A stretch of 64,000 bases of DNA from Methanoregula sp. SKADARSKE-2 (GCA_030919125.1 CP121470.1:186001-250000); one strand, 5' to 3'; shown: positions 46,537 to 55,525, counted from the first letter of the stretch. Numbers and translations are program-made. Notes: a model not told the origin generated them from the letters alone.

Positions 46537-47554
46537 TGTACAGTCCTGAAAGTATTTCCTATATTAGACGTTGAACCGAAGACATAAGTCAACGATGAAG
46601 TTGACCAGAAAGAAGATCCGTTGGATAATCCTCCAGAAAGAGAGGCAAGAATCCTCTGGGATAAGTGCGAAGATCCAGCGCGTACCGAGGAGACGAGTGG
46701 ATCAACTCTGGAAGCACTATCGTGAAACTGGCATTATTCCTGGTATCGGGGAGGCCCAGGGTCGACCGAAGAAGCCGATAACTGCCGAAGAATCCGGCGT
46801 GATTGAAAATGCGTCTGGACGCTTTTCAGTATGGAGCGAGGATGTTAGAGATGCTAATCTACCGTAAGTATTTTTCGTAACCGGATACATCGGTATCTGA
46901 TGGACCGGGGACTTGCCAAAGCAGAACGATCCAGACGAAAACAGCAGAAGTGGGTCCGGTACGAGCGTAACCACAGCATGTCGGCCGGCCCTATCGACTG
47001 GCATGAAGATCCCGTGAGCGGACTCAAGATCTGTGCGATCTTGGATGACTTGTCACGAAAAATCCTGGCAGTCCGGGAATTTGCTCCCACTACAATTACG
47101 GTTGTCGATGAGGTAATTCGGGAGTACAACCAGATTTGCCCACTTTTGTGAACGGATTAGGGATCGTGGCAGTGAATACGGTGCCCATCGTATTAATGAG
47201 GATGGAAGTTGGGACAGTGAATTCAAACAATACCTCGAATCAATGGGTATCCGACCTATCCCCACAAGGGCCAAACATCCCCAGACCAATGGAAAAATCG
47301 AGAAATGGTTTGACACCTATCGCAGATTCCGATACGAGTTCGCGTCTCTGGACGATTTTATCTCCTGGTACAATGATCGACCTCATGGAAATCTGGATTT
47401 CGAGAATCTGGAATCGCCGAATCTCGCATTCTGGAGAAGATTACCTCAAGAGGCTATCCTCGCTTTTGGTATCAGAATTTTTGGATGGTGAGTTGATGAA
47501 AGATTTGCGTTCTTACGAACAAAGATCAATGAGAAATACTTTTGGGACTGTGCA
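46537..47554 (+). mobile_element. IS-B copy b (IS481-like), nested host of IS-A copy 3
   Basis: Left terminus TGTACAGTCCTGAAAGTATT at 46537; right terminus TACTTTTGGGACTGTGCA ends at 47554. Flanked by a 14-bp target duplication GACGTTGGAGAAAA (46523-46536 and, beyond IS-A, 48540-48553). IS-A copy 3 has inserted across the junction of the right end. The transposase frame is broken by an 11-bp deletion near 46862 relative to copy c and by further shifts. Confidence 0.88.
46595..47491 (+). pseudogene. IS-B transposase, copy b, several frames
   Basis: From ATG 46595 (MKLTRKKIRWIILQKERQES) an HTH half, then after the 11-bp gap a continuation HRYLMDRGLAKAERSRRKQQ, the first core Asp in ICAILDDLSRKI, then in another frame SEYGAHRINEDGSWDSEFKQ-like sequence and NGKIEKWFDTYRRFRYEFAS with the final Glu. 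Several frame changes exclude activity. It resembles IS481-type transposases with a short spacer between HTH and rve core. Confidence 0.8.
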
Positions 47555-47560
47555 GACGTT

Positions 47561-48530
47561 TGTGATATCCCGAATTGATTTTACACATATAACCATTTCT
47601 GCGCATATTTCAGAATCCTCTCCTGGGGTAGACGGTACCAGAATGCGTTATAAGGCTCATCGAAATCGAGACTCACTCATGTGAGGTTTGATGACATTGT
47701 GCCAGTGAAGAATTTTATCGACAGAACCGAACTTCGCGATCCTTCGTTCGACTTCTCCGAAGAACCGTTCAATTTTGCCGTTCGTTTGAGGGTGTTTTAT
47801 CCTGGTTGGGATGTGTTTTATGTTGTGATGAACAAGGAACTCTCCGAATTTATGATGGGCCTATTCACGGTTCCGAGCTGAAACGAATTGTGTACTGTTG
47901 TCAGTGAGGATCTCGCGGGGCGTACCTTACATCTGGAATCCCTGATTCAGCACCGTGAGAGTGTTCTCGGTAGTTGGAGAATCGAATACCCCGTAGCAGG
48001 TGATGAGGCGGGATGAATCATCCATGAATGCGATCAGCCATTTCTTCGATCCTTTAAGTTCGAACTCTTTCCAGTCTCCCTGCCCCATCGACATGGAATG
48101 AGTATGTTCATACCGAACATATTTCCGCTGTTGCCGTTTTTTCATGTTGATCTCCACCAGACCGTGGTTCAACAATACCCGATAGATTCGATTATGCGGG
48201 ATATGGATCCCGTGTGTTTCCTCAATCTTCTTCTCCAGATGGATTGGACCAATGTTGTTGGATTGATAGGTTGCGAGGATCAACTCTTCTGCTCGATCAT
48301 CGATGGCTTGGGGCTTTCTTCCAGATTGCCTGAGTACCGGATATTCTCCCGATTCTCTGAACGGGTTGATGAACTGATACACTCGTTGACGGGTAATCTG
48401 GAAATACCGGGCAATCTCAACAACGGGTTTATCATTGACACATTGCTGAATGATCCTCTGGATAGCCCCATTCGATAAGTTGCTCAAATCGGTATTTACA
48501 TCTGATGTCAAATGATTTCGGGATAGGGCA
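47561..48530 (-). mobile_element. IS-A copy 3 (970 bp) with 15-bp target duplication
   Basis: Direct repeat GACTGTGCAGACGTT flanks the element exactly (47546-47560 and 48531-48545). The repeat contains the last nine bases of IS-B copy b plus the first six of that element's own target duplication, so IS-A entered after IS-B. Same 970-bp length as the other two copies. Confidence 0.92.
47656..48511 (-). pseudogene. IS-A transposase, copy 3 (internal stop)
   Basis: Matches copy 1, starting at the TTG near 48511. The codon after NQGFQM is TAA at 47927-47929, as in copy 2, and the GAGT insertion is present near the 3' end. So copies 2 and 3 share both defects. Confidence 0.85.
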
Positions 48531-48744
48531 GACTGTGCAGACGTTGGAGAAAATAAAATGCTTAAAAATGCAAAATTATCTGATTCTGTTTTTAAGGAAT
48601 ATCGCAAATAATTTTAACTGTGGCTCAAAGATACTGTGACAGCAGAATTTTGTTTTTACACCGTAAAAAAAAGTTAGAATTAAAATAAAATTCGGGGGTG
48701 TTTGGAAATTTTCGGGAATTTTTGCCAAATTTAAGGTGATTCCT

Positions 48745-49215
48745 GCAGAGAGGCCACCCGGGAATACTCAAGAGATATAGTTCATCATAAGGGTCGTGAT
48801 GATGATTGGTACGGAACTCCAATTCTTTTCAAGGAAGAGCGGGAATTTCTTTGGATTCACAGCGTGATATTTCATCACCCCTCTTTTGCGAAAGTCGAGA
48901 AGCCCTCGATACCAATGATAGAGACCTTATCGTTGACGAATTTTTTACTCTGATCGATCCTCATGGGACAGAACTTATAGGAGATAAGGCCGTTATAACT
49001 TCGGAATTTATCGGTGTACAGGAGGCTTCCGCATTTCACCTTTTTGTGGGGACCATCGTGAGGAGAGTTTCACCATCCCATTCTGAACTGCTCCAACACG
49101 GGCTTTCCACCGCGTTTTAGGATGCCAAATTACCGGGATCTTCCCGGCACCTCCCCTGCCCCACGGTTTTTCTCTCCCCCATCCCGCCAAAGTGCGACTC
49201 ATCCATCTCAATCGC
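48745..49215 (-). pseudogene. IS1595/ISXO2-like transposase relic
   Basis: On the minus strand the family order is readable with frame changes: MDE(S)-like start with GGxGERK, GRGGAGKIPVIWHPKTR (compare GRGAAGKTPVFG), TLLTMVPTK, LLYTDKFRSYNGLISYKFCP, QSKKFVNDKV, then KYHxVNPKKFPLFLKELEFR and THNHHDPYDELYLL. These are the ISXO2 catalytic core and C-terminus. No intact frame; element ends are unclear. Confidence 0.7.
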
Positions 49216-49831
49216 TCCTCTAAAAGAGTGAAGGCCGTATCTCTATCCGTCAGGATGAGTTTTATCCCGGTAATCGTTGTGAAGGGAACACGTTAGTTTA
49301 AATATTTCTTGGATCGGTCTTCGGGAATGTATTCACAATCTCGCTAAGATCAACGCATTTTGTAAAATAAACAGAGTTTTCTGAGTACAAACAACGGTAT
49401 CTGCGTTGGCGCTTCTTTGAAATTCTCCGGATAGCAATCTGCAAGCGCAGGGTGCTGGCCTGCTGACACATTTTGGTAACAACAGATAAGAAGGGAAGCA
49501 CCGGTCCCAAAATTTTTCAACAATACTGGCAGGTGTTCTTTAGAGTGCGGAATTTTTCAGGAACAACGTATTGTATATACCACATAATGCTATACACTTT
49601 GTGGGAAGATTTAAATGACATTTGGAAGAGTTTGAACAAATTTCTCGATAGTAAAAATTTGAAGTGACCTTTCTCGAGTGAAAAGTGATTTGTCACACTT
49701 TACAACAATCCGATCAGACAAAAATACAACACTGATACCCTCAGAAACCAAGAAATCTTCAACATTTACCGGCATCCTTGTAACACTCATGATGTTTAAT
49801 AAAACCCAAGAAGAATGGATTTGAGGAAGGA
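49216..49831. other. 600-bp AT-rich spacer
   Basis: No recognisable gene. It holds CATAATGCTATACAC (49583-49597), the reverse complement of a motif at 44077 and related to a palindrome at 50741. Confidence 0.4.
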
Positions 49832-50170
49832 ATGGTAACATTCGATATCGATGAAAATTCACAAATGTTGAATCCCAAAGAAGGTCCAGAGTTTCGGGGG
49901 ATCCGCCCAAGAACTGTTCACTTCTGGCTTCGGACAGGGAAAATGGAAGGGATCAAGATCCCCTGCCGCACATGGCGGATACCGAGAACATCACACCCCA
50001 GTTTTATTGAGCGAAATAAGAACATTCAGCCGGACACAACAGCGCAAAAGCACACAAAGCAACCCATCGTATCCGACTCGAAAAGGGATACTATTCCGGA
50101 GGGTGACGGAGAACAGAACATATCCCCCCAAACGAGGATGAAACCCTATATCAGAGACAGAATGGGATAA
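49832..50170 (+). CDS. small helix-turn-helix protein, excisionase-like
   Basis: 112 residues. Near the N-terminus GIRPRTVHFWLRTGKMEGIK and IPCRTWRIPRTS match the MerR/excisionase type of HTH (recognition helix plus wing). The remainder is polar and low in hydrophobics (Thr/Lys/Gln-rich), probably disordered. Within the island holding two recombinases it could be a recombination directionality factor; that is inference. Confidence 0.6.
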   Translation: MVTFDIDENSQMLNPKEGPEFRGIRPRTVHFWLRTGKMEGIKIPCRTWRIPRTSHPSFIERNKNIQPDTTAQKHTKQPIVSDSKRDTIPEGDGEQNISPQTRMKPYIRDRMG

Positions 50171-50285
50171 AGCCCAATACCCGATAATTAATACCTGGCT
50201 TCTAATGTTTTTTCTGACATTAAAATTCTAATCGCTGACAGACAGAATAAATCACGATAGCCCCCATATTTATTGCACACTTTTA

Positions 50286-50349
50286 TGGCAATCAAAACAC
50301 ACGCGAGAGCATAGCAACCAGGGAGCGGAGGTTCGATCTTCCGTTGCCA
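50286..50349 (+). other. tRNA-like remnant (64 nt)
   Basis: TGGCAAT at the start can pair with GTTGCCA at the end, like an acceptor stem, and CGGAGG-TTCGAT-CTTCCG before it resembles a T-arm with a loop one base short. No clear D-arm or anticodon arm is present. It may be a tRNA relic or attachment site of an integrated element. Confidence 0.35.
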
Positions 50350-50740
50350 TTATAAGGAGAGATCCCCGTACACTCTTCTTCACATTCTTGCAATATCGGA
50401 GAGATTTTTACCCACCGTTCATCCAAGAAAATTTTTTCAAGATTATGGGTGAAATGTGCTCAGCAAAGATACAAAATTTAAAATCGGTCTTTAATTTTAT
50501 AGATACTTAAATTCATGCAGGAACCTCGCGAAAGAGTAATGCCCTTATGACTTTTATCAGGGAAGATATCGAGATTCTGAAAAACCATTCCTCCCATCTG
50601 AAAAGAACGTGTTCAGAGTGGGGTTGAATGCGTCAAGATGCGAGATCGGGTGAAGAAATAGCAAATAAAGACAAGTGCCTGTAATCCAATTCACCCGGTT
50701 TTAAAATTTTCACCCGGTAAAAAACGCAAGAATAAACCAT

Positions 50741-50756
50741 ATAGTGCTATATACAA
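50741..50756. promoter_or_regulatory. palindromic AT-rich element upstream of the DUF5806 operon
   Basis: ATATAGTGCTATATAC is nearly a perfect palindrome, about 70 bp upstream of the DUF5806 start. It may combine a TATA box with an operator. Related motifs are at 44077-44093 and 49583-49597. Confidence 0.35.
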
Positions 50757-50824
50757 ATCTGTTAAAATATCAATAAACCAGAAAAAGAAAATTGCCTTTC
50801 AACAGAAAAAGGGATGGAGAAAAG

Positions 50825-51640
50825 ATGGACGAGCCGAATATCCGACAGGAATTGAACAAATATAAAAAATTTAAAAAAGTTGATGGCGCCACCTATCGGA
50901 AAGTAAATCAGTTCCTCAGGAAGAGGACCTACATTACAGCGAGGGAATGGGCACTTGCCCGGCTTTGCACAGATTTTCGTACGTCGAACGGGGCGGAGAT
51001 GACATTTATTGGAAAGCATCTGCCGGAACTTGTCCCGTTCATGGAGGAAGAGTACACACCCCAGGCGGTCAATCAGGCCCGCACCTCTTTTAAGAAAAAA
51101 GTTCAGAAATCCAGCGCAACTTTTTTTTACGGGGCAATGTGTGGTTTTTTTACTACCGACGAACTTGATGATCTTCTCTTTGAAGCAAGTGAAGTTGCAC
51201 GCTTTCTTCTCGAAGTCGAAGGTACAACACTTGATATTGACGAAGAGATTGAAATTGAAGACCGGATAACCGGCGTTATGCGGAGTGTTGGAGAAGCAGC
51301 CAAGACAATTCTCAAATCCCGGGGAGAAGAGAACGCACAGACAAAAGTATCAGACGCAACGCCACGATCTCTGGTAAATGAACCCGAAAGGATCCAGGAG
51401 ACCGTAGTAAAAGAGTCACCTCACCGGGAAGATAAAAACCAGGAGCACGTACCTCCGGAAATTGCGACGAATAAGAACGGGAAGCCGATAATTTTTAATC
51501 AGGAAAATGGCCAATTTCCTTTAACGATCGGGAAACGCGTCACGGGGTTCATCCCCATCCCAACAGAGGAAAATCCTGCCGGAACAAACGGACATGGTGA
51601 AATTTTAACAACTGGAGAAAATTCAGGAGAGGAAAAGTGA
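50825..51640 (+). CDS. DUF5806-family protein
   Basis: 271 residues from ATG 50825 (MDEPNIRQELNKYKKFKKVD), preceded by GGAG; an in-frame ATG 33 bp upstream is less likely. The first about 160 residues are the conserved, mostly helical DUF5806 domain (YRKVNQFLRKRTYITAREWA, FFYGAMCGFFTTDELDDLL). The rest is a low-complexity linker rich in Glu, Pro and Asn with a short conserved-looking end (ITGFIPIPTEENP-like). The domain is known only from methanogens and halophiles; function unknown. Overlaps mobB by 4 bp. Confidence 0.82.
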   Translation: MDEPNIRQELNKYKKFKKVDGATYRKVNQFLRKRTYITAREWALARLCTDFRTSNGAEMTFIGKHLPELVPFMEEEYTPQAVNQARTSFKKKVQKSSATFFYGAMCGFFTTDELDDLLFEASEVARFLLEVEGTTLDIDEEIEIEDRITGVMRSVGEAAKTILKSRGEENAQTKVSDATPRSLVNEPERIQETVVKESPHREDKNQEHVPPEIATNKNGKPIIFNQENGQFPLTIGKRVTGFIPIPTEENPAGTNGHGEILTTGENSGEEK

Positions 51641-52068
51641 AGGTTATTCAGCTTGCTGGCAGATCCAACTCTGGCAAAACAACATTCATCAAGAAACTTA
51701 TTCCCGAATTGAATAAAGTCGGTCCGGTTGGCGTGATAAAGCATCTTGGAGATCATGATTATATCCTTGAAAAAGGGAAGGACAGTACGGTTTTTTTTGA
51801 AGCTGGCGCCCATATCTCCATTGGGATAGACAGCACCAAATCGGTAATTGCACTACATAACGATTCTCTTGAGGAAATGTTAACATTCCTTTTCCGCCAG
51901 GGAATATCTTTTGCTGTTATTGAGGGGTTTAAAAAACGGTCCTTTAAAAAAATTGTTCTTGGAGAACTCGAGACAGAAAATTCTCTTCTTATTAATCCGG
52001 ATATTCCAACCGTGCTGAATGCACTGGATCTTTTCGATGATTTTTATCCTCAGGCTTTAACGGAGTGA
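51637..52068 (+). CDS. mobB: MobB-like molybdopterin-guanine dinucleotide biosynthesis P-loop protein
   Basis: 143-residue GTP-binding protein from GTG 51637. The P-loop is LAGRSNSGKTTFIKKLI, followed by GPVGVIKHLGDHDYILEKGK with the conserved His-Asp segment, and FAVIEGFKKRSFKKIVL. In bacteria MobB assists attachment of GMP to molybdopterin. Methanogens use Mo/W formylmethanofuran dehydrogenases, so the function fits. Sits between DUF5806 and glmM with overlaps/6-bp gap, one operon. Confidence 0.85.
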   Translation: MKVIQLAGRSNSGKTTFIKKLIPELNKVGPVGVIKHLGDHDYILEKGKDSTVFFEAGAHISIGIDSTKSVIALHNDSLEEMLTFLFRQGISFAVIEGFKKRSFKKIVLGELETENSLLINPDIPTVLNALDLFDDFYPQALTE

Positions 52069-52074
52069 GCGCAC

Positions 52075-53466
52075 GTGGAAAGGGAAAATAAATCAGGAAC
52101 AAGTACAAGCCAGAAACGAAAACAACTCTTTGGAACAAACGGTGTCAGAGGTGTTATCGGAAAAGATATGACACCCGAACTTGTATTCACGATAGGCAGA
52201 TCTCTCGGGGATATGAGAAAAGGTCACCTTGCTGTGGGAAGGGACACAAGAACTTCAGGTGAAGTCCTGATTAATGCCGTGAAAGCGGGAATTCTTGCCT
52301 CCGGTTGCGAGGTTGTCGATTGCGGCATTCTTCCGACACCTGCATTGCAGTATATTATCCGGGAACATTTTGACGGAGGGGCGATGATTACCGCGTCCCA
52401 TAATCCACCAGAATACAATGGGGTAAAAATTATCGAGCCTGACGGCACTGAAATGGATGATGAAGAGACTATCAAATTAGAACATGTGATATTCTCCCGC
52501 TCCCATGAGACCGTCGAATGGCATGAAGTCTTACCGGAGACTTACGCGCCTCACCTCATAGATGAATATGTTACAGCGATTGTGGATCATTTCCCGGAAA
52601 AACCGGGTAAAGGAATCACCGTTGTTGTGGATCCGGGGTCCGGTCCTGCCTGCCTCACCACCGCCAGCATCCTTAGGGAGATGGGATGCAGAGTACTTAC
52701 TGTCAACGGAGTAATGGATGGCACATTCCCGGGCAGGCTCCCTGAGCCAACAGTCGAAGGTCTGGAAGTTTTATCAGAACTTGTAAAACAGTCAGGCGCA
52801 GCATTTGGTGTTGCGCACGATGGAGATGCGGATCGTGCGGTCTTTGTTGACGAGGAGGGAACATTTGTCGAGGAGAATGCTGAGTTTGCCCTGATCGCCC
52901 AGACGATGTGTACGAAGAGAGGAGTTATCGTCACACCGGTGAGCACCTCAAAGATTGTTGAGTTGATTGCAAAAAATCACGATTGCTCTGTGGTATACAC
53001 GCCGGTTGGCAGCATCTATGTGGCACGAACGATGCGGTCATTAATTGAGAAGAGATCAGATGTCATATTCGGGGGCGAAGGGAATGGGGGACTTATTTTT
53101 CCCTGCCACCAGTTCTGCCGCGATGGTGGAATGACTGCAGCGATGATGGTAAAAATTCTTGCTTCAGAAAAGGTCTCACTCTCCCGGCTGATCAAACAAC
53201 TCCCGGAGAGACATATGATCAAAGACAAGATCAGAACGACCGAGGGCGAGAAAGTCCTCCGGATGCTCAGATCCGTTTATGCGGGGGCGAAGACCGACGA
53301 GACGGATGGATTAAAAATATTCCGGGACGATTCATGGGCGCTGGTCCGGGCGTCCGGGACCGAACCAATTGTACGGATTATTATCGATTCCCCAAATATT
53401 GCGGAGAGCCGGATTTTCTATCAGGAGCTCATGGAACATATTTTGCTGATCGGAAAAACATCGTGA
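52075..53466 (+). CDS. glmM: phosphoglucosamine mutase / phosphomannomutase
   Basis: 463-residue alpha-D-phosphohexomutase from GTG 52075. The start of homology is LFGTNGVRGVIGKDMTPEL; the phosphoserine loop is MITASHNPPEYNGVK, the metal loop FGVAHDGDADRAVFVDEEG, the sugar loop FGGEGNGGLIFPCHQFCRDG, and the phosphate-binding end ALVRASGTEPIVRI. Interconverts glucosamine-6-P and -1-P for UDP-GlcNAc, possibly also mannose phosphates. Confidence 0.93.
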   Translation: MERENKSGTSTSQKRKQLFGTNGVRGVIGKDMTPELVFTIGRSLGDMRKGHLAVGRDTRTSGEVLINAVKAGILASGCEVVDCGILPTPALQYIIREHFDGGAMITASHNPPEYNGVKIIEPDGTEMDDEETIKLEHVIFSRSHETVEWHEVLPETYAPHLIDEYVTAIVDHFPEKPGKGITVVVDPGSGPACLTTASILREMGCRVLTVNGVMDGTFPGRLPEPTVEGLEVLSELVKQSGAAFGVAHDGDADRAVFVDEEGTFVEENAEFALIAQTMCTKRGVIVTPVSTSKIVELIAKNHDCSVVYTPVGSIYVARTMRSLIEKRSDVIFGGEGNGGLIFPCHQFCRDGGMTAAMMVKILASEKVSLSRLIKQLPERHMIKDKIRTTEGEKVLRMLRSVYAGAKTDETDGLKIFRDDSWALVRASGTEPIVRIIIDSPNIAESRIFYQELMEHILLIGKTS

Positions 53467-53574
53467 TTTTTTTATTAAATTATGAAAATTATTTTAGAGA
53501 CCGTTTGAGACTGAAATTTCCCTGCAATGAAGGAATTGGTTACATATTTGAGAAAAACCGTAATTATCCCTCTA

Positions 53575-53942
53575 GTAGTCCCCGACAATTGAATATATAG
53601 ATTTTATTGGAAATTGCTTTTATTTAAGTACGTACTATAAAGTTTCAATGAAGAAGCGGTATGTCGTTGAATTAACGCAACAAGAAAGGAAACACCTGAC
53701 AGGAATTGTCAAGCGTGGGAAAGGCCCGGCGTATCGAATCCGACACGCATACGTCCTGTTGCATGCAGATAAAAATAAATCCGGCAAGATCGATGAAGAG
53801 ATAGCCGTTCTGTTACACTGCCATAGTCAAACAGTTTTCAATATACGCAAGAAGTATTTCGAAGAAGGACTAACTCGCGCAGTCGGGAGAAAAGCCCAGG
53901 AATCACCACCCATTCCCCGAAAACTGGATGGAGCAAATAAAC
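53575..53942 (+). mobile_element. IS-E copy 1 (IS630-like), truncated
   Basis: Left end GTAGTCCCCGACAATTGAAT preceded by TA (53573-53574). The transposase starts at ATG 53648 (MKKRYVVELTQQERKHLTGI) and matches copy 2 up to ...PRKLDGA; at about 53942 the similarity stops abruptly and unrelated GC-rich DNA follows, so two thirds of the element are missing. Confidence 0.88.
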
Positions 53943-55042
53943 GATCGGGACTGTTCCTTTCCCCCGCCTCAGGCCGGTCTTTTGTTCCGTACACGAACTG
54001 AGAAGCCGTAGCCGTGACGTGCAGGAGTAGTCTCCCGAAGCTGGACGGGTTGATCCAAACACCCCAAGAGCGGGAATTATCCTCTCACCTGCCGGCTTCT
54101 TTCCCATACAGCCGTCTGTCCGAAAGAGAGCAGGGCTCGGCCTGACTTTCCGGCTCACGGGCTATCTCCTCTCCTTTACTTCACGCCGGTTGCGGGCATC
54201 ATGGCCGCATCCTCCCTTGACTACATTCCCCCACACACCCTTGCCGTGGCCCTCTGGTATTTTCCACCCCGTCCCCATGCGTCCCCAAATTCCGTGATGC
54301 GCCTGCACGGAGACTGCCCCCGAAGGTTGAGGGGGGGTCGGACAACAGGGGGCGTATCCTGAGCCGGGAGGACCTGGCTGCTCTGCAAGCCCCGCAGACC
54401 CCCATACCGGAAGAGACTCCCGCTGACACGAAGAGGTACTCCTGCCGGGGGTGGGTGTACCAGGAGATGAACAAAACCTCCCGATACTACGGCACACGGG
54501 CGAGACCCTCCGCAACCATGCTTATCTCCTGTTCGGGCCGGAGGGAGAGACCTAGGGGTCGTTCCCCTCTCCAACGAAGCGGGGCCGAGCCTTCCCGGTG
54601 ACGGGGAGACGCGTTTTACCGGATGTATCTCGGGGCCTTCCTCCCAATCCTGCCCGGGAGGACACTGATCCGCTTGCAGAGATCAAGGTGTCCCTTTTCT
54701 CCACGCCCAGAGCCCGGCCAGCTCACCCGGTTCCGCCGCTCCCGCACGCAGACTATACCGGGGCCTGCACGAACAAGGTCTATGGTACCGCAAATGGTGG
54801 CCGAGGTCAACAGGAACCTGACCTCAACACTCGGGAAAAATCCGGTAACTATGTCCTCTCTCCGTGGGAGGGAACATATTCCGGGCGACGCGCCCTGCAT
54901 GGACGTAGGGGCCGGTCTCTGACGGCCGGGTCACCTTCGGAGTCGGGTCTGATGGCAGGTACGGCAGCTGACGACGACGCTGTTTTTGCAGAAGATGTAG
55001 GGAGAGGACGCGATCTTTGTCAGGGCCGGATGATCCTGGGGA
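53943..55042. other. 1.1 kb of GC-rich DNA without a recognisable gene
   Basis: Long open frames occur on both strands but with no clear family, no good starts and mutual overlap. One frame (from about 54540) reads like a real C-terminal coding stretch (PNPAREDTDPLAEIKVSLFS) but I cannot assign it. Probably decayed genes bordering the truncated IS-E. Confidence 0.45.
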
Positions 55043-55525
55043 TCACTTCCCGAAATATCCCCATCGTTCGAGCATCTCCCGGACGACCTCCATCCCGTCC
55101 ATCCGGTCTCTTCGGGCATCCAGATAAACTGCACCGGTGAAGGCTTTAAACACGGTATCGGAAGCCCTCTTGGTCTGTGCCCAGCTCTTGCCCTCTTCAT
55201 CCTCCCACCGGATATACTTCCTGAACGGGATTTTTTCTCCAAACCTCCGGCTCCGGGCGTGTTTTGCTCTCCGGACCATCTCCGGTGTCAAGGTTCCTCT
55301 CTCCCGGTCCCCTCTCTCGTAGAGCCTGGTTGCTATGAGTGTGTCAAGGATCGTCTCCCCCAGGGTCGCAAGGGGCTCCATGGGATCTGGGTTCTTGGTA
55401 AAACCCGCGCTGACCGCAGGGTGGTGAGAGAGTGCCATCTCCAGAAGTTCCGGGTTACGGAACCGGTAGCCGGTCTCTTCCTCCAGATCTTTTGGGCTCA
55501 TCTGCGGACCGCGAACGTGCGACAT
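55043..55525 (-). CDS. RNase III-like domain protein with altered active-site residues
   Basis: 160 residues from ATG 55525 (MSHVRGPQMSPKDLEEETGY); upstream in-frame sequence lacks homology. The RNase III fold is suggested by GYRFRNPELLEMALSHHPAV, LATLGETILDTLIATRLYER and SDTVFKAFTGAVYLDARR. The catalytic signature (ERLEFLGD...) here reads MEPLATLGE, so the second Glu is Ala and the Asp is Glu, and the late Glu of DTVEA is replaced by Lys. No dsRNA-binding domain. Likely an inactive or changed nuclease, perhaps an RNA-binding scaffold. Confidence 0.65.
   Translation of the reverse strand: MSHVRGPQMSPKDLEEETGYRFRNPELLEMALSHHPAVSAGFTKNPDPMEPLATLGETILDTLIATRLYERGDRERGTLTPEMVRRAKHARSRRFGEKIPFRKYIRWEDEEGKSWAQTKRASDTVFKAFTGAVYLDARRDRMDGMEVVREMLERWGYFGK

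Larger units (their letters stand above)
50171..50824. other. 650-bp AT-rich spacer with tRNA-like element and palindrome
   Basis: No protein gene. Contains a tRNA-like structure (50286-50349) and the palindromic ATATAGTGCTATAT (50741-50754), both entered or discussed separately. Confidence 0.45.

Noticed and set aside
54162..55140. Several overlapping frames of 90-180 codons
   Set aside because: They overlap each other on both strands, lack ribosome-binding sites and known motifs.
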